From Penelope pileata (lineage: Eukaryota; Chordata; Aves; Galliformes; Cracidae), in NCBI GenBank assembly GCA_013396635.1, contig WBMW01005031.1, positions 62,001 to 126,000 of the forward strand: a stretch of DNA of 64,000 nt, in the 5' to 3' direction. Below, one piece after another: positions 12,801 to 23,064 of the stretch. The first letter of the stretch is position 1, and each line of letters opens with the position of its first letter. The notes beneath the pieces were generated by a model that worked only from the letters and a program-made list of their open reading frames with translations, did not search any database and had not been told where the DNA came from. The translations under genes and the position numbers were made by a program.

Positions 12801-14366
12801 GTTTAGTATCTTTGCTGCTTGTTGTTTCTCTTTCCCTCCCATTTCCTCTTTCCCCAAAAGTCAGTTTGGGATGGAGGAAATTCTAAGTAACTATTGCATT
12901 TAGTTGAATGGAAGATGCAGCTTGAATGAGCTTCTCTGAGGTGAGAGCTACAATAGATTAATTAATGGAAGCAAGTTTATTTTGTGAAGATCCTCATGGT
13001 ATTGTTTGTAAGAAATATACCTTTTGTCAGCGACAGACTTGCACAATACTCTAAGGTTTCTACTTGTCAATGCAATTTAGAATAAGAGAAGAATCAGTTA
13101 CAGCAGAAAGCCTTAACTCTGTTGACTGGTAAAGAAAAAAGTGGGGATTATCTCTGTGGGACTTGTAGTGTGCAAGCAGAAATTCTGTCAATAGAGAGGA
13201 AATTGTGCTTCTTAAAAGAAAAATTTCAGTGTGTTGGAAAGGAACAGAATGATTTTGCTGGTATTCCTTTACAGGGGAGGTGATAGATACAGCAGCTTGT
13301 GAACCTGTTCTGGAAATTGCAAAAACCCTTTACAAGTCTTGAAATAAAAGACTTAAGTAGCAGTTTCAGAAAGTGTTCTGAGGGATCGAAAAAAGAGCAA
13401 TTACAACAGCACGAGGAGTATTTCACTATTCCTTCTGAGGGGAATATTTCAGGAAAAGAAATTTTTGCCCCAATTTTTATCTTGCCAATATCAAATATTG
13501 AGAGGAGAAAGTAGGTAGGACAGCAGTGGGCTCTGGCTTTAGCCCTTCCCTGCCATCCCAGCCCTGGATCTCGGGTCAGCAGCAGCGCGGGGCTCTGAGC
13601 TCTGTGGTGTGGTGCAGACATGCCCACGCCTCCACAGGCAGGCAGCTGGTTAGTCATAGGAAAATCCTTTCCCATTAAAATTAGTGAATGTTGTTCTCAG
13701 CCTTAATTTCGACATATGCTGAAATCCACTGAGAACAGAGGAGTATATATATGTATAGTTAGGAAAGCAGAAGTTTTTTAAAAACTATTTGTCTTATGAG
13801 AGTTTGGCATGAGATTTCTGTGTGAAGATAACAAATAAGCATGGCTTGTACTTGCTTAGAAAATACAGGTCTGGTTCCTGTACCTATTTCTTGGCAAACA
13901 AGTGGGCTTAGGATTTTATCCCCCCCAAACTCCACCCCATTGCAGTTTGCCACCCCTCAAGTGTGGTGGTACAGCTGTTGACGTATCTGCACTTCTAAAT
14001 TCTGTTACTGGAATACCATTGTTTTGGAGGTTCTTTTTGGTTGTTATTTTGTTTTGGGGAGGATGGAATGCTATTTTTAGCTTGAATTGTTTTGTTTCCC
14101 CAGTTTATTGTGTGACTGTGTGAAAAGTCATATTGTCCCAGCAGAGGAGAAACATGGAGGAGCAGCAAGGATGTGTGCCTGGGAAAATGACCCATGACAG
14201 TGCTGCTGTTGCCAAGGAAAAGTACATGTACCTCAGTCTTGGCATTTGCTCCTGCTTGTCTGCCAGCATAACTTGTGTTCCTGTTCTTCTTGGGCCTGTG
14301 GATACTGATGGTGTTGAGGAATGATGATTTATCACATTTACCACATCAGTATAATTCATGGACATA
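9813..14366. other. Non-coding stretch, nothing firmly recognised
   Basis: AT-rich intron, 4.5 kb. The 151-codon + frame at 10953-11408 and the 149-codon minus frame at 13226-13675 have no recognisable motif; the first ends in a poly-Phe run from a T tract and both are treated as chance. A GTATATATATGTATA-like short repeat lies at about 13743. No RNA gene seen. Confidence 0.5.
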
Positions 14367-14700
14367 CTGGAAAGAGACCACCGAGATGATGAAGGAACTG
14401 GAGCACCTCTGCTGTGAGGAGATGCTGAGAGGGCTGGGACTGCTCAGCCTGGAGAAGAGGAGGCTTAGGGGGATCTCATTGATTTATAGAAATATTTGAA
14501 GGCGGGGTGCAAAGAGGACAGAGCCAGGCTCTTTACAGTTGTGCCCAGTGCCAAGACAAGAGGCATCGAACACAAACTGGAACACAGGAGGCCCCCTGAA
14601 CATCGGAGAGCACTTCCATGCTGTGTGGGTGGCTGAGCACTGGCACAGGTTGCCCACGGTGGCTGTGGGGTCGCCTCCTTCGAAGATCTCTGCCAACTTC
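14367..14700 (+). mobile_element. CR1 LINE ORF2 3'-part fragment, sense, diverged
   Basis: Phrases 'ggaactggagcacctctgct', 'cagcctggagaagaggaggc' and, further on, 'tgagcactggcacaggttgc' are in the correct CR1 order, but with a large divergent or rearranged middle and no 3' tail. The + frame at 14275-14499 includes GLGLLSLEKRRLRG, the CR1 ORF2 C-terminal motif. The element is truncated at both ends. Confidence 0.85.
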
Positions 14701-14933
14701 AGCCCTTCTGTGACTGTGATACCAGAAAATTGATACAGGATTATGAAAGAGAAGAGCCTGAGTTGCTTCTCAAACCTCTTGTGTCTTGTAAATACTTTAT
14801 CCTGCTTTCAGTGCTTCTGCCTACTAGTTAGACTGTCTTTGTTAACTTTAAATTGGTCTTTCTGCAGAATCAAATAGATGTTAGTTGGTGAAGTAAAGAT
14901 TAATGTCACCATGTTCTTGGAATTTGGTAAGGA

Positions 14934-15210
14934 GAGAATCAAAGAATATTCTGAGTTGGAAGGGATCTACAAGGATCATTCACTCCAACTCCTGGCTCCA
15001 CACAAGACCACCTAAAATTCAAACCCTATGTCTGAGCGTTGTCCAAATGCTTCTTTAACTCCATCATGCTTGGTGCCATGATCACTGGCCTGGGGAGCAT
15101 GTTCCACTGCCCAGCCACTTTTTCCTAATACCCAACTTGGCCCTCCCTTGATGCAGCTCCATGCTGTTCCCTTGGCTCCCAAAGGCGTGCTGGTCAGGAG
15201 AATTCCTTCC
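14934..15210 (-). mobile_element. CR1 LINE 3' fragment, antisense, diverged
   Basis: Begins 'gagaatcaaagaatattctg', continues 'gttggaagggatctacaagg' and has the 'gttccactgcccagccactt' block. This is antisense CR1 3' end with many substitutions. It lies 230 bp after a sense CR1, so the two form a head-on pair. Confidence 0.85.
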
Positions 15211-16752
15211 TGCTTTGTCTGAAGGGAGTGAAATAGCTTGGTGATTGCATGGGCCTTAGTGTATTGTCAAGCAAGCATCCATTTTTACTTGGGTAATTGT
15301 TCATGTACTGCCTGCCTTCTTGTCTTGGTACCATGTGTGTGGTGCCCACAGTAGTACAAAATATGTAGATATGATATAAGGACTTCTATTTCTCTTCCAC
15401 TATGTTTACCTGTATGGAAAATGATTTGATGTCTTTTTATGATTTGAATGTCTCAGCCTCATTTGTGTTAAATAATATATTACTTCAAATTTTATACAGC
15501 AAAGTATGTCAGCTCATGTTGGAGTGTTTGCTAAATCAAACTCTCTGTGAGATCCCTGTTTATTTCATTAGGTATCACCACAGTGTCAGTAGGAGTTAGG
15601 AGTCATTGCCTTTCTTTACCATGCTGTCTGTTCGGATACTGTGGCAAAAATATCCAGTAAGATAGATATTCATTAGTACTCTCAAGCCTGAACTGCGATC
15701 ATTACGACTTTTAGCCTTCCCCTGACAGTCTTCAAGAAAAACAAGCACTGTAAGGAAGTAGCTTTCAAAAGCATTGTTGGCCCATTTCTGCTGGCAATGG
15801 AGTTTACGGGAGTTTCATGTTGAACAGAAGTTTCATGATTACTTTATTATAGAATAGTATAGTAAGTTCTTCTCAAAACTGGTTAGTAATTCTGGGTGCC
15901 TCAGCTCCTCTGTGCCTGCTGCAGGATGACTGTTTTCAGACTTGTGCAACGCTCACTCTCTGAGAGCGCTGGCCCCTTGAGATGTTTCAAACTGGGCATT
16001 CAGAAAGGAGATACCCTGCATGGTCCATTTCTGTTGAAATACTGACTCTCTCTACAGTATAATGTACTTGGGTTTCATTTCCATGGGATTGGCAGTAGCC
16101 TCCTGGGTCACTGAATCTTGTCTCTTCCCATTTCAGACAGTCATAGCCTACAGGGAAATGGCTTGTAACACAAGATGAGTTTTCCTGTCAGGAGCACTTT
16201 GTAATCTAACAGACATTCTTGGCTCAACTTACATATTAAAAAAAATTAGAGAGAACAGGATAATTGAAGAGTTTTTTTTTTTTCAGTTGGTTGCTGAATA
16301 ATATAAATGTTTCAGTCCAGACACCACTGTCCTTTCCTTTGTGAAATAAAACCTCTGAAGGCTTGACTCAGGTAAAAGCAAAATGCTTGATGACCTAAAT
16401 CCACGTATTGGAATTTGAATTGAAATATTCTAACAAAAGTCAGGTAGAAAATAATGTGAAGTTTCAGGAACCATTCACAGGTGATGGTTCTGGTGGAACC
16501 GTGGGCACAGTCAACTAACAGTTCTCCTTTGCTGGTCTCTCCTGTGCAGATACTAGTAGTCCTGTCTCCCATACTTCTCTCACTTTCCCTCTCCCTAGTC
16601 AGATTTTTTTTCTTCGATAGAATAGAGGAAACTTGGATTCAGCTTCCTTCCTTGCTTGAGAGGACTTGAATTGGTATTTGTAGCTTTGTACTCGCTTTCA
16701 TCCATCTTCCAGAAAAATGGTTTAGAGACAAGGTTGTTGGATGTCCAGGAGT

Positions 16753-16825
16753 ATCACAGAACAGCTGAGGAAGGAAGGAACCCCTGGAGGTCATCTTCTC
16801 CAACCCCCTAGGGCCACCTAGAGCT
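16753..16825 (-). mobile_element. CR1 LINE scrap, antisense
   Basis: About 70 bp reading 'atcacagaacagctgaggaa' then 'ggaacccctggaggtcatct' and 'ccaaccccctagggcc', a short, internally deleted antisense CR1 3' end. Confidence 0.75.
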
Positions 16826-17331
16826 CTTTCCCTCATTGCTGTTATTTCATTTTGGAAGACATACCTACTTTTCACTGGAGCAGTGAAGGCATTGGTCTGT
16901 AAAATCACTCTTACACACTCAGTCTGTAACTGCATGAAAGCTTTCTGTGCGAGTGGAATGGCTTCACTGGGGAACAGTGAGGGAAATGCAGCTCGAAATA
17001 CACTGCAGCCCAATTAAGGCACTTCCTGAGAAGCTGGAGCTGCCTTTAGGACTGGCTTCAGATGGAAGTAGCTTCTGCCTGTTATATGGCAGGAAATTTT
17101 GCGATTAGTGCCCTGAGTTCCCTTTACTCCACCAATTGCCATTCCGTCTCTGGCTGTTGGCATTCTGATCAGCAGTATTTTTTTTTCTCTTGCTAATTAC
17201 AGTGGTTAGTTCCCTATCCAAAGGGCTTCGTTCACACTTCTCGGCATTCCAGTTTCAACCATTTCTCTGTTTTTCATGTGAGGACACCTGCTCTCAGGAG
17301 ATCAAGTTGTTTTCTCCGGCCTTTTCTGTAC

Positions 17332-17389
17332 TAGGCTGCTTTTTTCTTTTTTTCTTTTTCTTTTTCTTTTTTTTTTTTTTGGCAGCCTA
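17332..17389. repeat. Pyrimidine tract flanked by 8-bp inverted repeat
   Basis: A 41-nt C/T tract (17340-17380, mostly T with scattered C) is bracketed by taggctgc (17332-17339) and gcagccta (17382-17389), which are exact reverse complements. The tract alone would be an ordinary microsatellite; the flanking arms make it noteworthy. Confidence 0.8.
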
Positions 17390-20300
17390 ATAGATACAAT
17401 ATGTTACAGGTCAGAGAGATGAGAAAATAGAAATCTTCAGTGAGAGTTTTCTGAGGAGCTGTCCATGTACCTGGAGGAGAAAAAGTGAAGAATCATGCTG
17501 AGTGCTGGAGAAGCAGTCTGTCTGCTGTTTGAATTCCTGTTGGTCTGTGTGGGCAGGGGTACCATGGCAGGGCTCAAGCACATGCAGACAGAGGAGGGAA
17601 CTGAGACTGTGGTCTCCTGAGTAGGTCTGTACCCTCTCCACTGAGCATCTAGAAAATAGAGGGGCATCTTGCTACTGTCTTCTCCACGTGTCTGTGAATC
17701 TATTTATAAAGATTCATAAAGTGTACGTTAGTTGATTTTTATTTTTGCAAGTGTATTATCCAAATTGAGTGACCAACAGTTTTGAGCTGACTGAAAATGG
17801 GAGCAAGGGGGTAGGGGCAGGGAGTGTCTTTGCACTTTTTTGTTTTGAAAATGAAATAGTTGCTAAAAACAACAAGAAAAATGCTTAGCTGTATCCTGAA
17901 TTGAGCATGCATGTTCTCCTCCAGAAGATGGAACTAAATCACGGAGTCCCAGAGCTGGTATTCCTCTGCTGTCAGCAGTAACTTGAAACCTGCTGGCAAA
18001 GCGTGTGTTTCTTCTTGCTGCTGGTGCATTTGAAGACAGCTGCCTACTACTGCCGTCGCTGTTGGCTCAAGTGACAGATGTTTGTGTTATGTGTGTTGTA
18101 AAAGTCTGCAATCTACTGTCGAAATCTGTGGGCAATGGTTTACCATTCCTCCTTTGCCTTGTACAGTGGGAGAGCCTGATGGGAAAAGCAGTGTGTATTG
18201 AAATGAAAAGCAGCCTGATGTGTAGTGGAAGAGGTAGAATTCACAGTGTCCTGTTTTGTTTAAAATTGAAAGCTTGCTTTTTTGTCAGCCAGTAGTATAA
18301 AGATACAAATGTTAGTATTTATGTTAATCCATGCCATCTGTGCTTAACCGTTCATTTGAGGTACTGTTATCCTTGGAGGCTTTCTGTAATTTCATGGCAT
18401 TCCCGGCTGCTTTGTGTTTCAGATCATCTGCTGTGGAAGAGAACGGTTATCTGGATTGGGGTGTGTTGGCTGCAGGACAGCTGTGGTAGGAGAAATAAGC
18501 AAAGAATGATGTTGTTAGTAACTTTTGCACGGAAAAAGAGGTAGTAGTGAGAAATCTTTAGAAATTTTGTGGAGTTGTGGATGCAGACCAGAAACTAAAG
18601 TAAACAATAAGTGTGAACTCAGATCTTAGAAGGGAGAGTAAGTCTGGGGTATACGAGTGGCATTTTTACACAAGCATTCATGTAGGAAGTGTTAAAATAG
18701 TACTGACCTGACTATACTGTGCCTTAGAGTTCACGATGTGTGACTCTGCCCTGACTGAGTGCAGTTGGAGTCAGCAGTGAGGCACCTCAGCATGACCAGC
18801 TTGAGCTCTTACTGGGAAGGAGAAATGGAACTCTTGCTGGTCTCATTACGTAGTTGTGTTACTTAATTTGTAGGGAGGCTTTTCAGAATAACAGCCCTGT
18901 TTCCATTATAAAAAGAGTTCACAAAGTCATGTGAGCTTGAATTCATAATTATGAAGTGTGGGTATTCAGCCAGCTAATTTTAACATGATGCACATGGGCC
19001 TTTGAAAATAAAAATTATGGCCTTGAACTGGGCTTTCAGTGAGTAAAAGATGTAATATTGCAAAATGTATAATCTCTGGATGGTGAGGGCAAGGACTTGT
19101 GCAGAAATGCTTACTAAACTCAACGTATTTAGCCTAGATAACAAGGAGACTTAAGTACAGTACGCAGCTCTGATGGTATGTTGTGGCAGCAGCCAGCAGT
19201 GTATGCAGAGAGTTTAGAATGCATTCCTTAGATAGGAATTAGAAACAAGATTAGGATAAATTTTGATTAGATAACAGAAAGGCACTGAGCCAGCGCTTGC
19301 AGACCATTTCAGTTTGACGTTCAGCTAGGTTGTTGGCTTGCAGAGTGAAAGGTTGGAGTGCTTTGGAGAGCTAGCTGGCGTTGCAGCTGGAGCCGGGCTG
19401 GAGGCTGCTCAGCAGATAAAGTCGTCCCTGTCTGACCAAAGAGGGAGAGTGCCTCGAGTCTCTGTTTACCAGGGATCTCCACTGCCCTTCTGACACCTGA
19501 AACAAGAGTAGCAGTGGGGTTTGCAGAGTGGGGAGAGAACAATGCCATCTGAATCTTTCAGAAGCCTAGTATTAAGTTTGATTCTTCTTGTTATTATAGT
19601 GCTGTTACACTACTGGGTTGGTGGAATTTGGGAGAGTAAGTTGTGGGGTGGTGATCAGGAGAGATAGGTAGGCCTTTCGTAATTTCTCGTTTCCTGGTAA
19701 GATCAGGTCAGCTGGGGTGTTCTGACTAGTCCATGGTGATGTGTCTGTCATATGGAAACACTGAAGGTGCTGGGATCCCTGCCTTGGTGAGCTGCAAAAC
19801 CTTGCGTCGTCATACAGAAACCCACAGCTTCTCTTCATGTGTACCCGAGGTCTGTTCTGCATCAGCTCCTCACCAGGGAGCAGAAGTGACCTCAGCTCAT
19901 CAAGGGAGTGTGGTGGGAGCGGAGGAGCCGTGCACAGAGGGTTACTGCAGAGCCCGCTGCAGGGCTGCAGTAGTTTTTAAAGGCAAATACAACGGCCTGT
20001 AGTGTAAGTTTTCTTTTAAATCTTAGGAGCTGCGGAGATGAGTGGCTGGGAACAATGTGGGAGACTTCCTCTTAGCTCTCAATACCTTTATGGACTGAAC
20101 TGCAGGTAGAAAATGTGCTCCAGTACCTGTCAAAGAGCAGAAGTAGGGGATGGACATCACTGTCCTGTGTACAGCCCTTCAGACCCGTCTGTACATCCAC
20201 AGCACTTTCACGAGCAAGCTCTGACCACGCGTTACTGGCAGACACAGTCAGTTTTCACAGCATAGATCTTCATGTGCACAAAAGAACAAGAGTAGGGAGA

Positions 20301-22237
20301 TGGCAGTGAACATCTTGGACTTCAAACAGGCTGTGGAGGGGCGGAACGGTCAGGCCATGAAGAATGTAGGGCAGGATGCAGTTACAGATAATGTCCCTCT
20401 TGCCTGAGCTGTGTTCCATTTCTTTGTGCTTTATTTTAATGCATTTCTCAAGTGCAGTAAGATCAATTGAAGCATTGTTATTCTTTGTCTAAAACTTTTT
20501 TGAACTTAGGAGAGATGGCTTTATTATACTCCTGGTGTTTAACAATGCACTTTTCTTCCCCTAAGAAAAAGATTGAGGCCACTGCAGTTTCTTTATGTCA
20601 TGGATGATTCATTTTGGCCATGGGAGGAGAATGACAGTTACTTGCTGCACAAACCTTTCCTGTGATTCATGGAGTGCCATTTGTGTCAGCCTTGAAGGAG
20701 GCACTTCATATGCTTCCTAGCAGGAAGGAAAAAGAGCATGATCACAGCTACCAGATAGGATATGGAAATTGGGTGGGAGGGAAGGGAAAGGGGAGAAGGA
20801 AATGCTGATTATTCAGAGGAAAGTGGCAGGGATGCCAAAATTCTGTCTGCGGTATCCATTCACCTACTTAATGAAAAATGGATATGTACCAAGCCTATGT
20901 ATAATTAAGGGAATCATCATAACTGTAACTGCCATGTTCACAAAATAGTATGTCTCATTATGTAACTTCTTTGTGTAAATGTATCTTAGCACTTCTGCTA
21001 AGAATCCATCACTGCTTCATATGGTGCGCAGCTCCTACCCCTGAGTGATGTGTTTCAGCAGCAGTGTCAGGCTGTGCTGGTAAGATGGGATGGTACAGTG
21101 CTTTATGCCAGCTTTGTGCAGAGAGAGAGCTTTGTGCTCCAACATCCTCATGTGGTTAGCACCTTAAGAAGTGTACTAACTTGCCAAATAGGAAATGATT
21201 TTCCCTTATTCACAAAGACACGCACAAAATTTAAAAAGCTATACCATGATTTTCTTCCTAAACAGCATGGATTGGCTTCTTAAACTGCTTGTGAAGGAGC
21301 GCAGTCCATGAGATGACTGCTCACAGTGCTTCATGATGGGCTTTGGGGCTCTTCCACGGCTTCCGCTGCTTCCAGCTGTTTTCTCCATACCTGGAAACTG
21401 CAGAGTAGGACTACATGGGAGTGGGAGAAGTAGAAATTTATGTTTCCTAATTCCTAAATTAGGAAATTTGATTCGTTTCCTGGCTGTTGGGACATGCACC
21501 TGTGTCAGGAGATACCACTGTGCCCGTGGCAGCTATGGAGAGTCCTTCTCCAGCAGAGGAGATGCATGGCAGCGCTGGAATGGGAAAGTGGAGGTGTAGG
21601 TAGAGATGAAAGGAGTGAAATTAGGAACAATGAAGAAGAGAATAAAAGAGGATGTGAATTAGTAAGCACGTGTCCCGTGTTCATTGATTTTCCCCTGGCA
21701 ATTAAAATGTTACTGTCTGATTCACCAATACTGTTCAGCTTTCCATTACATCCTGGCTCATAAAACGCTGTCTCTATTTTGACTTCACCTTGGTTGTGTT
21801 TACTGGAGACAGAGGGGTCTGGTTATGGCTGTGATAGCTGTGGACTGTACTGCACTGAAAGGGCATTTAAGTTTCTTCTGAGCATTTCTGAGGCAATGTG
21901 ATGAGTCATGAAACACAACTTTTGCAGAAAATATCCTGATTGCCTAATGACTAGGTGTTGGTAGATGAAATTACACGCACTCTCTCTGGTTCACATGAAA
22001 CCAGGGAAGTGTCCTTCTGAGTAAGCTGTTTGTTCAAGTTACCCAAGAAATGTCAAGGTTTACAGTTGCAAAATAGGAAAGAAGTATGTGTTTGAGGAGC
22101 TTGAAAACACCTGCTGTGCCTTACAGGTGCTGGAAGAAATTCAGTGTTAACGCTTGGCTCCAGATCTGTGAAGGGAAAAGCACTGCCTGAAATTTACACA
22201 ACTGATACCCATGTGCAACATAACTTTTGTTTTGCAG

Positions 22238-22344
22238 ATGATGAAGAGGATGTTAAAAGTATGGAAAACGTCATGTTAGAATATGCTGCCATGGACAGAG
22301 AGCTTAATCATTACATGAGAGCAATTGAAGAAACAGTGAATCAG
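22238..22344 (+). CDS. NSMCE2: NSMCE2 internal coding exon (N-terminal helical region)
   Basis: NSMCE2 (MMS21/NSE2) is the SUMO E3 ligase subunit of the nuclear SMC5/6 complex, which acts in recombination repair and replication-fork stability; its N-terminal helices dock on the SMC5 coiled coil. Seen: a 107-nt exon between a pyrimidine-rich acceptor (tttgttttgcag) and the donor cag|gtaaac. It enters in phase 1 and leaves on a complete Gln codon. The translation includes MENVMLEYAAMDRELNHYMR, matching the family pattern in which an acidic Met-rich stretch is followed by E-(F/Y)-A-x-(L/M)-D-R-x-L-N-H-Y. The family assignment comes from recalled similarity to vertebrate NSMCE2, not from a search. 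The open frame continues into both introns (about 22144-22374), but those flanks do not resemble the protein and are read-through. The upstream exon that must supply the start codon was not found in the window. Confidence 0.93.
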
Positions 22345-22479
22345 GTAAACTGTCACTGCTATAAAGGTTACTGAGTTACATCCTTATTTAAGTATTATCT
22401 TTTAATAGATACAAATGTTACACTCAAACACTGTAGTTGGAAAAATAGAACTTTGAAGGGCATAAAACATGAAGGCCAC

Positions 22480-22993
22480 CGGTCCAGCTGTTCACCTCTC
22501 CCTGCACGTGGCCTGGCGCAGCGCCTGATGGCGACAGGGTGCTGCCTCCCACAGAGCGCAGGGAGAGCTCTGGGCAGCGGCTGTGAGCACAGCCCTGGGT
22601 GAGCCCGTGGGCTCTGTGGGAGATGGGAGCAGCTGGTTTCAGGAGCTGGCCGGTGGCCAAGGTAGCAGAGGGCCTGATGACCCCTGCTTTTGTGTCTTTC
22701 AGCCCACGTGGGTTTGGTGATGCTTCATAAAGGGTGAGCTCGTTCGTGTTCTCCCAGTGAACCAGGGTCTCGCTGCCTGACCCCTCATTTTTGCGGGAGC
22801 GTTTCAGTGGGTTCCAGCCCAGTGCTCGGCGCGATGGCAGTTGCACAAGAGGTGCTACGAACCCAGCAGGCCTTGCGCAACCTCCTCTTCCCCCGAGCCG
22901 CGGCCCTGCGGCCTCGGAGCAGGGCCGGGCCCGCCGCCTCCGCTCGNGGCTGCTGAACCAGAGCGCCTTTCAATGTCCCTTCCTACAGGAGCT
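22480..22993. other. GC-rich block with an ambiguous base, unassigned
   Basis: Base composition rises sharply 135 bp after the exon, with a CpG-rich core at about 22820-22960 and one undetermined base (n) at 22947. No repeat family was recognised. Open frames on both strands (for example minus 22424-22846 and plus 22791-23138) follow from low stop-codon density in GC-rich DNA and lack recognisable domains. It could be a small CpG island, an intronic regulatory element or an unrecognised GC-rich repeat. Confidence 0.5.
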
Positions 22994-23064
22994 GTTCCAT
23001 TCCATTCTGCTCTATTCCATTCCAGTCTATTCCCTTCTGCTCTATTCCATTCCACTCTATTCTC
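22994..23064. repeat. TCTATTCCATTCC-type minisatellite
   Basis: Seventy bases made of variants of tctattccat/tccattc, with a larger ~30-bp unit (ttctgctctattccattcc plus gtctattccc or actctattct) repeated about twice. It is internally imperfect and follows directly on the GC-rich block. Confidence 0.85.

Larger units (their letters stand above)
1..22237 (+). other. NSMCE2: NSMCE2 intron (upstream part, 5' end outside window)
   Basis: Everything 5' of the first recognised exon is non-coding by inspection and is taken to be intron of NSMCE2, inferred because the exon at 22238 is internal and no start-codon exon was found here. If the start exon is present but diverged or very short, it would have to end in phase 1 before a GT donor. 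Repeats inside are listed separately. Confidence 0.75.
15211..22237. other. Non-coding stretch up to the NSMCE2 exon
   Basis: Seven kb of intron. Apart from the CR1 scrap at 16.75 kb and the pyrimidine tract at 17.34 kb, I recognise nothing. The 124-codon minus frame at 16639-17013 crosses the CR1 scrap and is not a gene. The final bases form the branch/pyrimidine region of the exon at 22238. Confidence 0.5.

Noticed and set aside
22424..22846. 140-codon minus ORF in the GC-rich block
   Set aside because: Low stop density in GC-rich DNA explains it; no similarity recognised, and the neighbouring frames are equally open.
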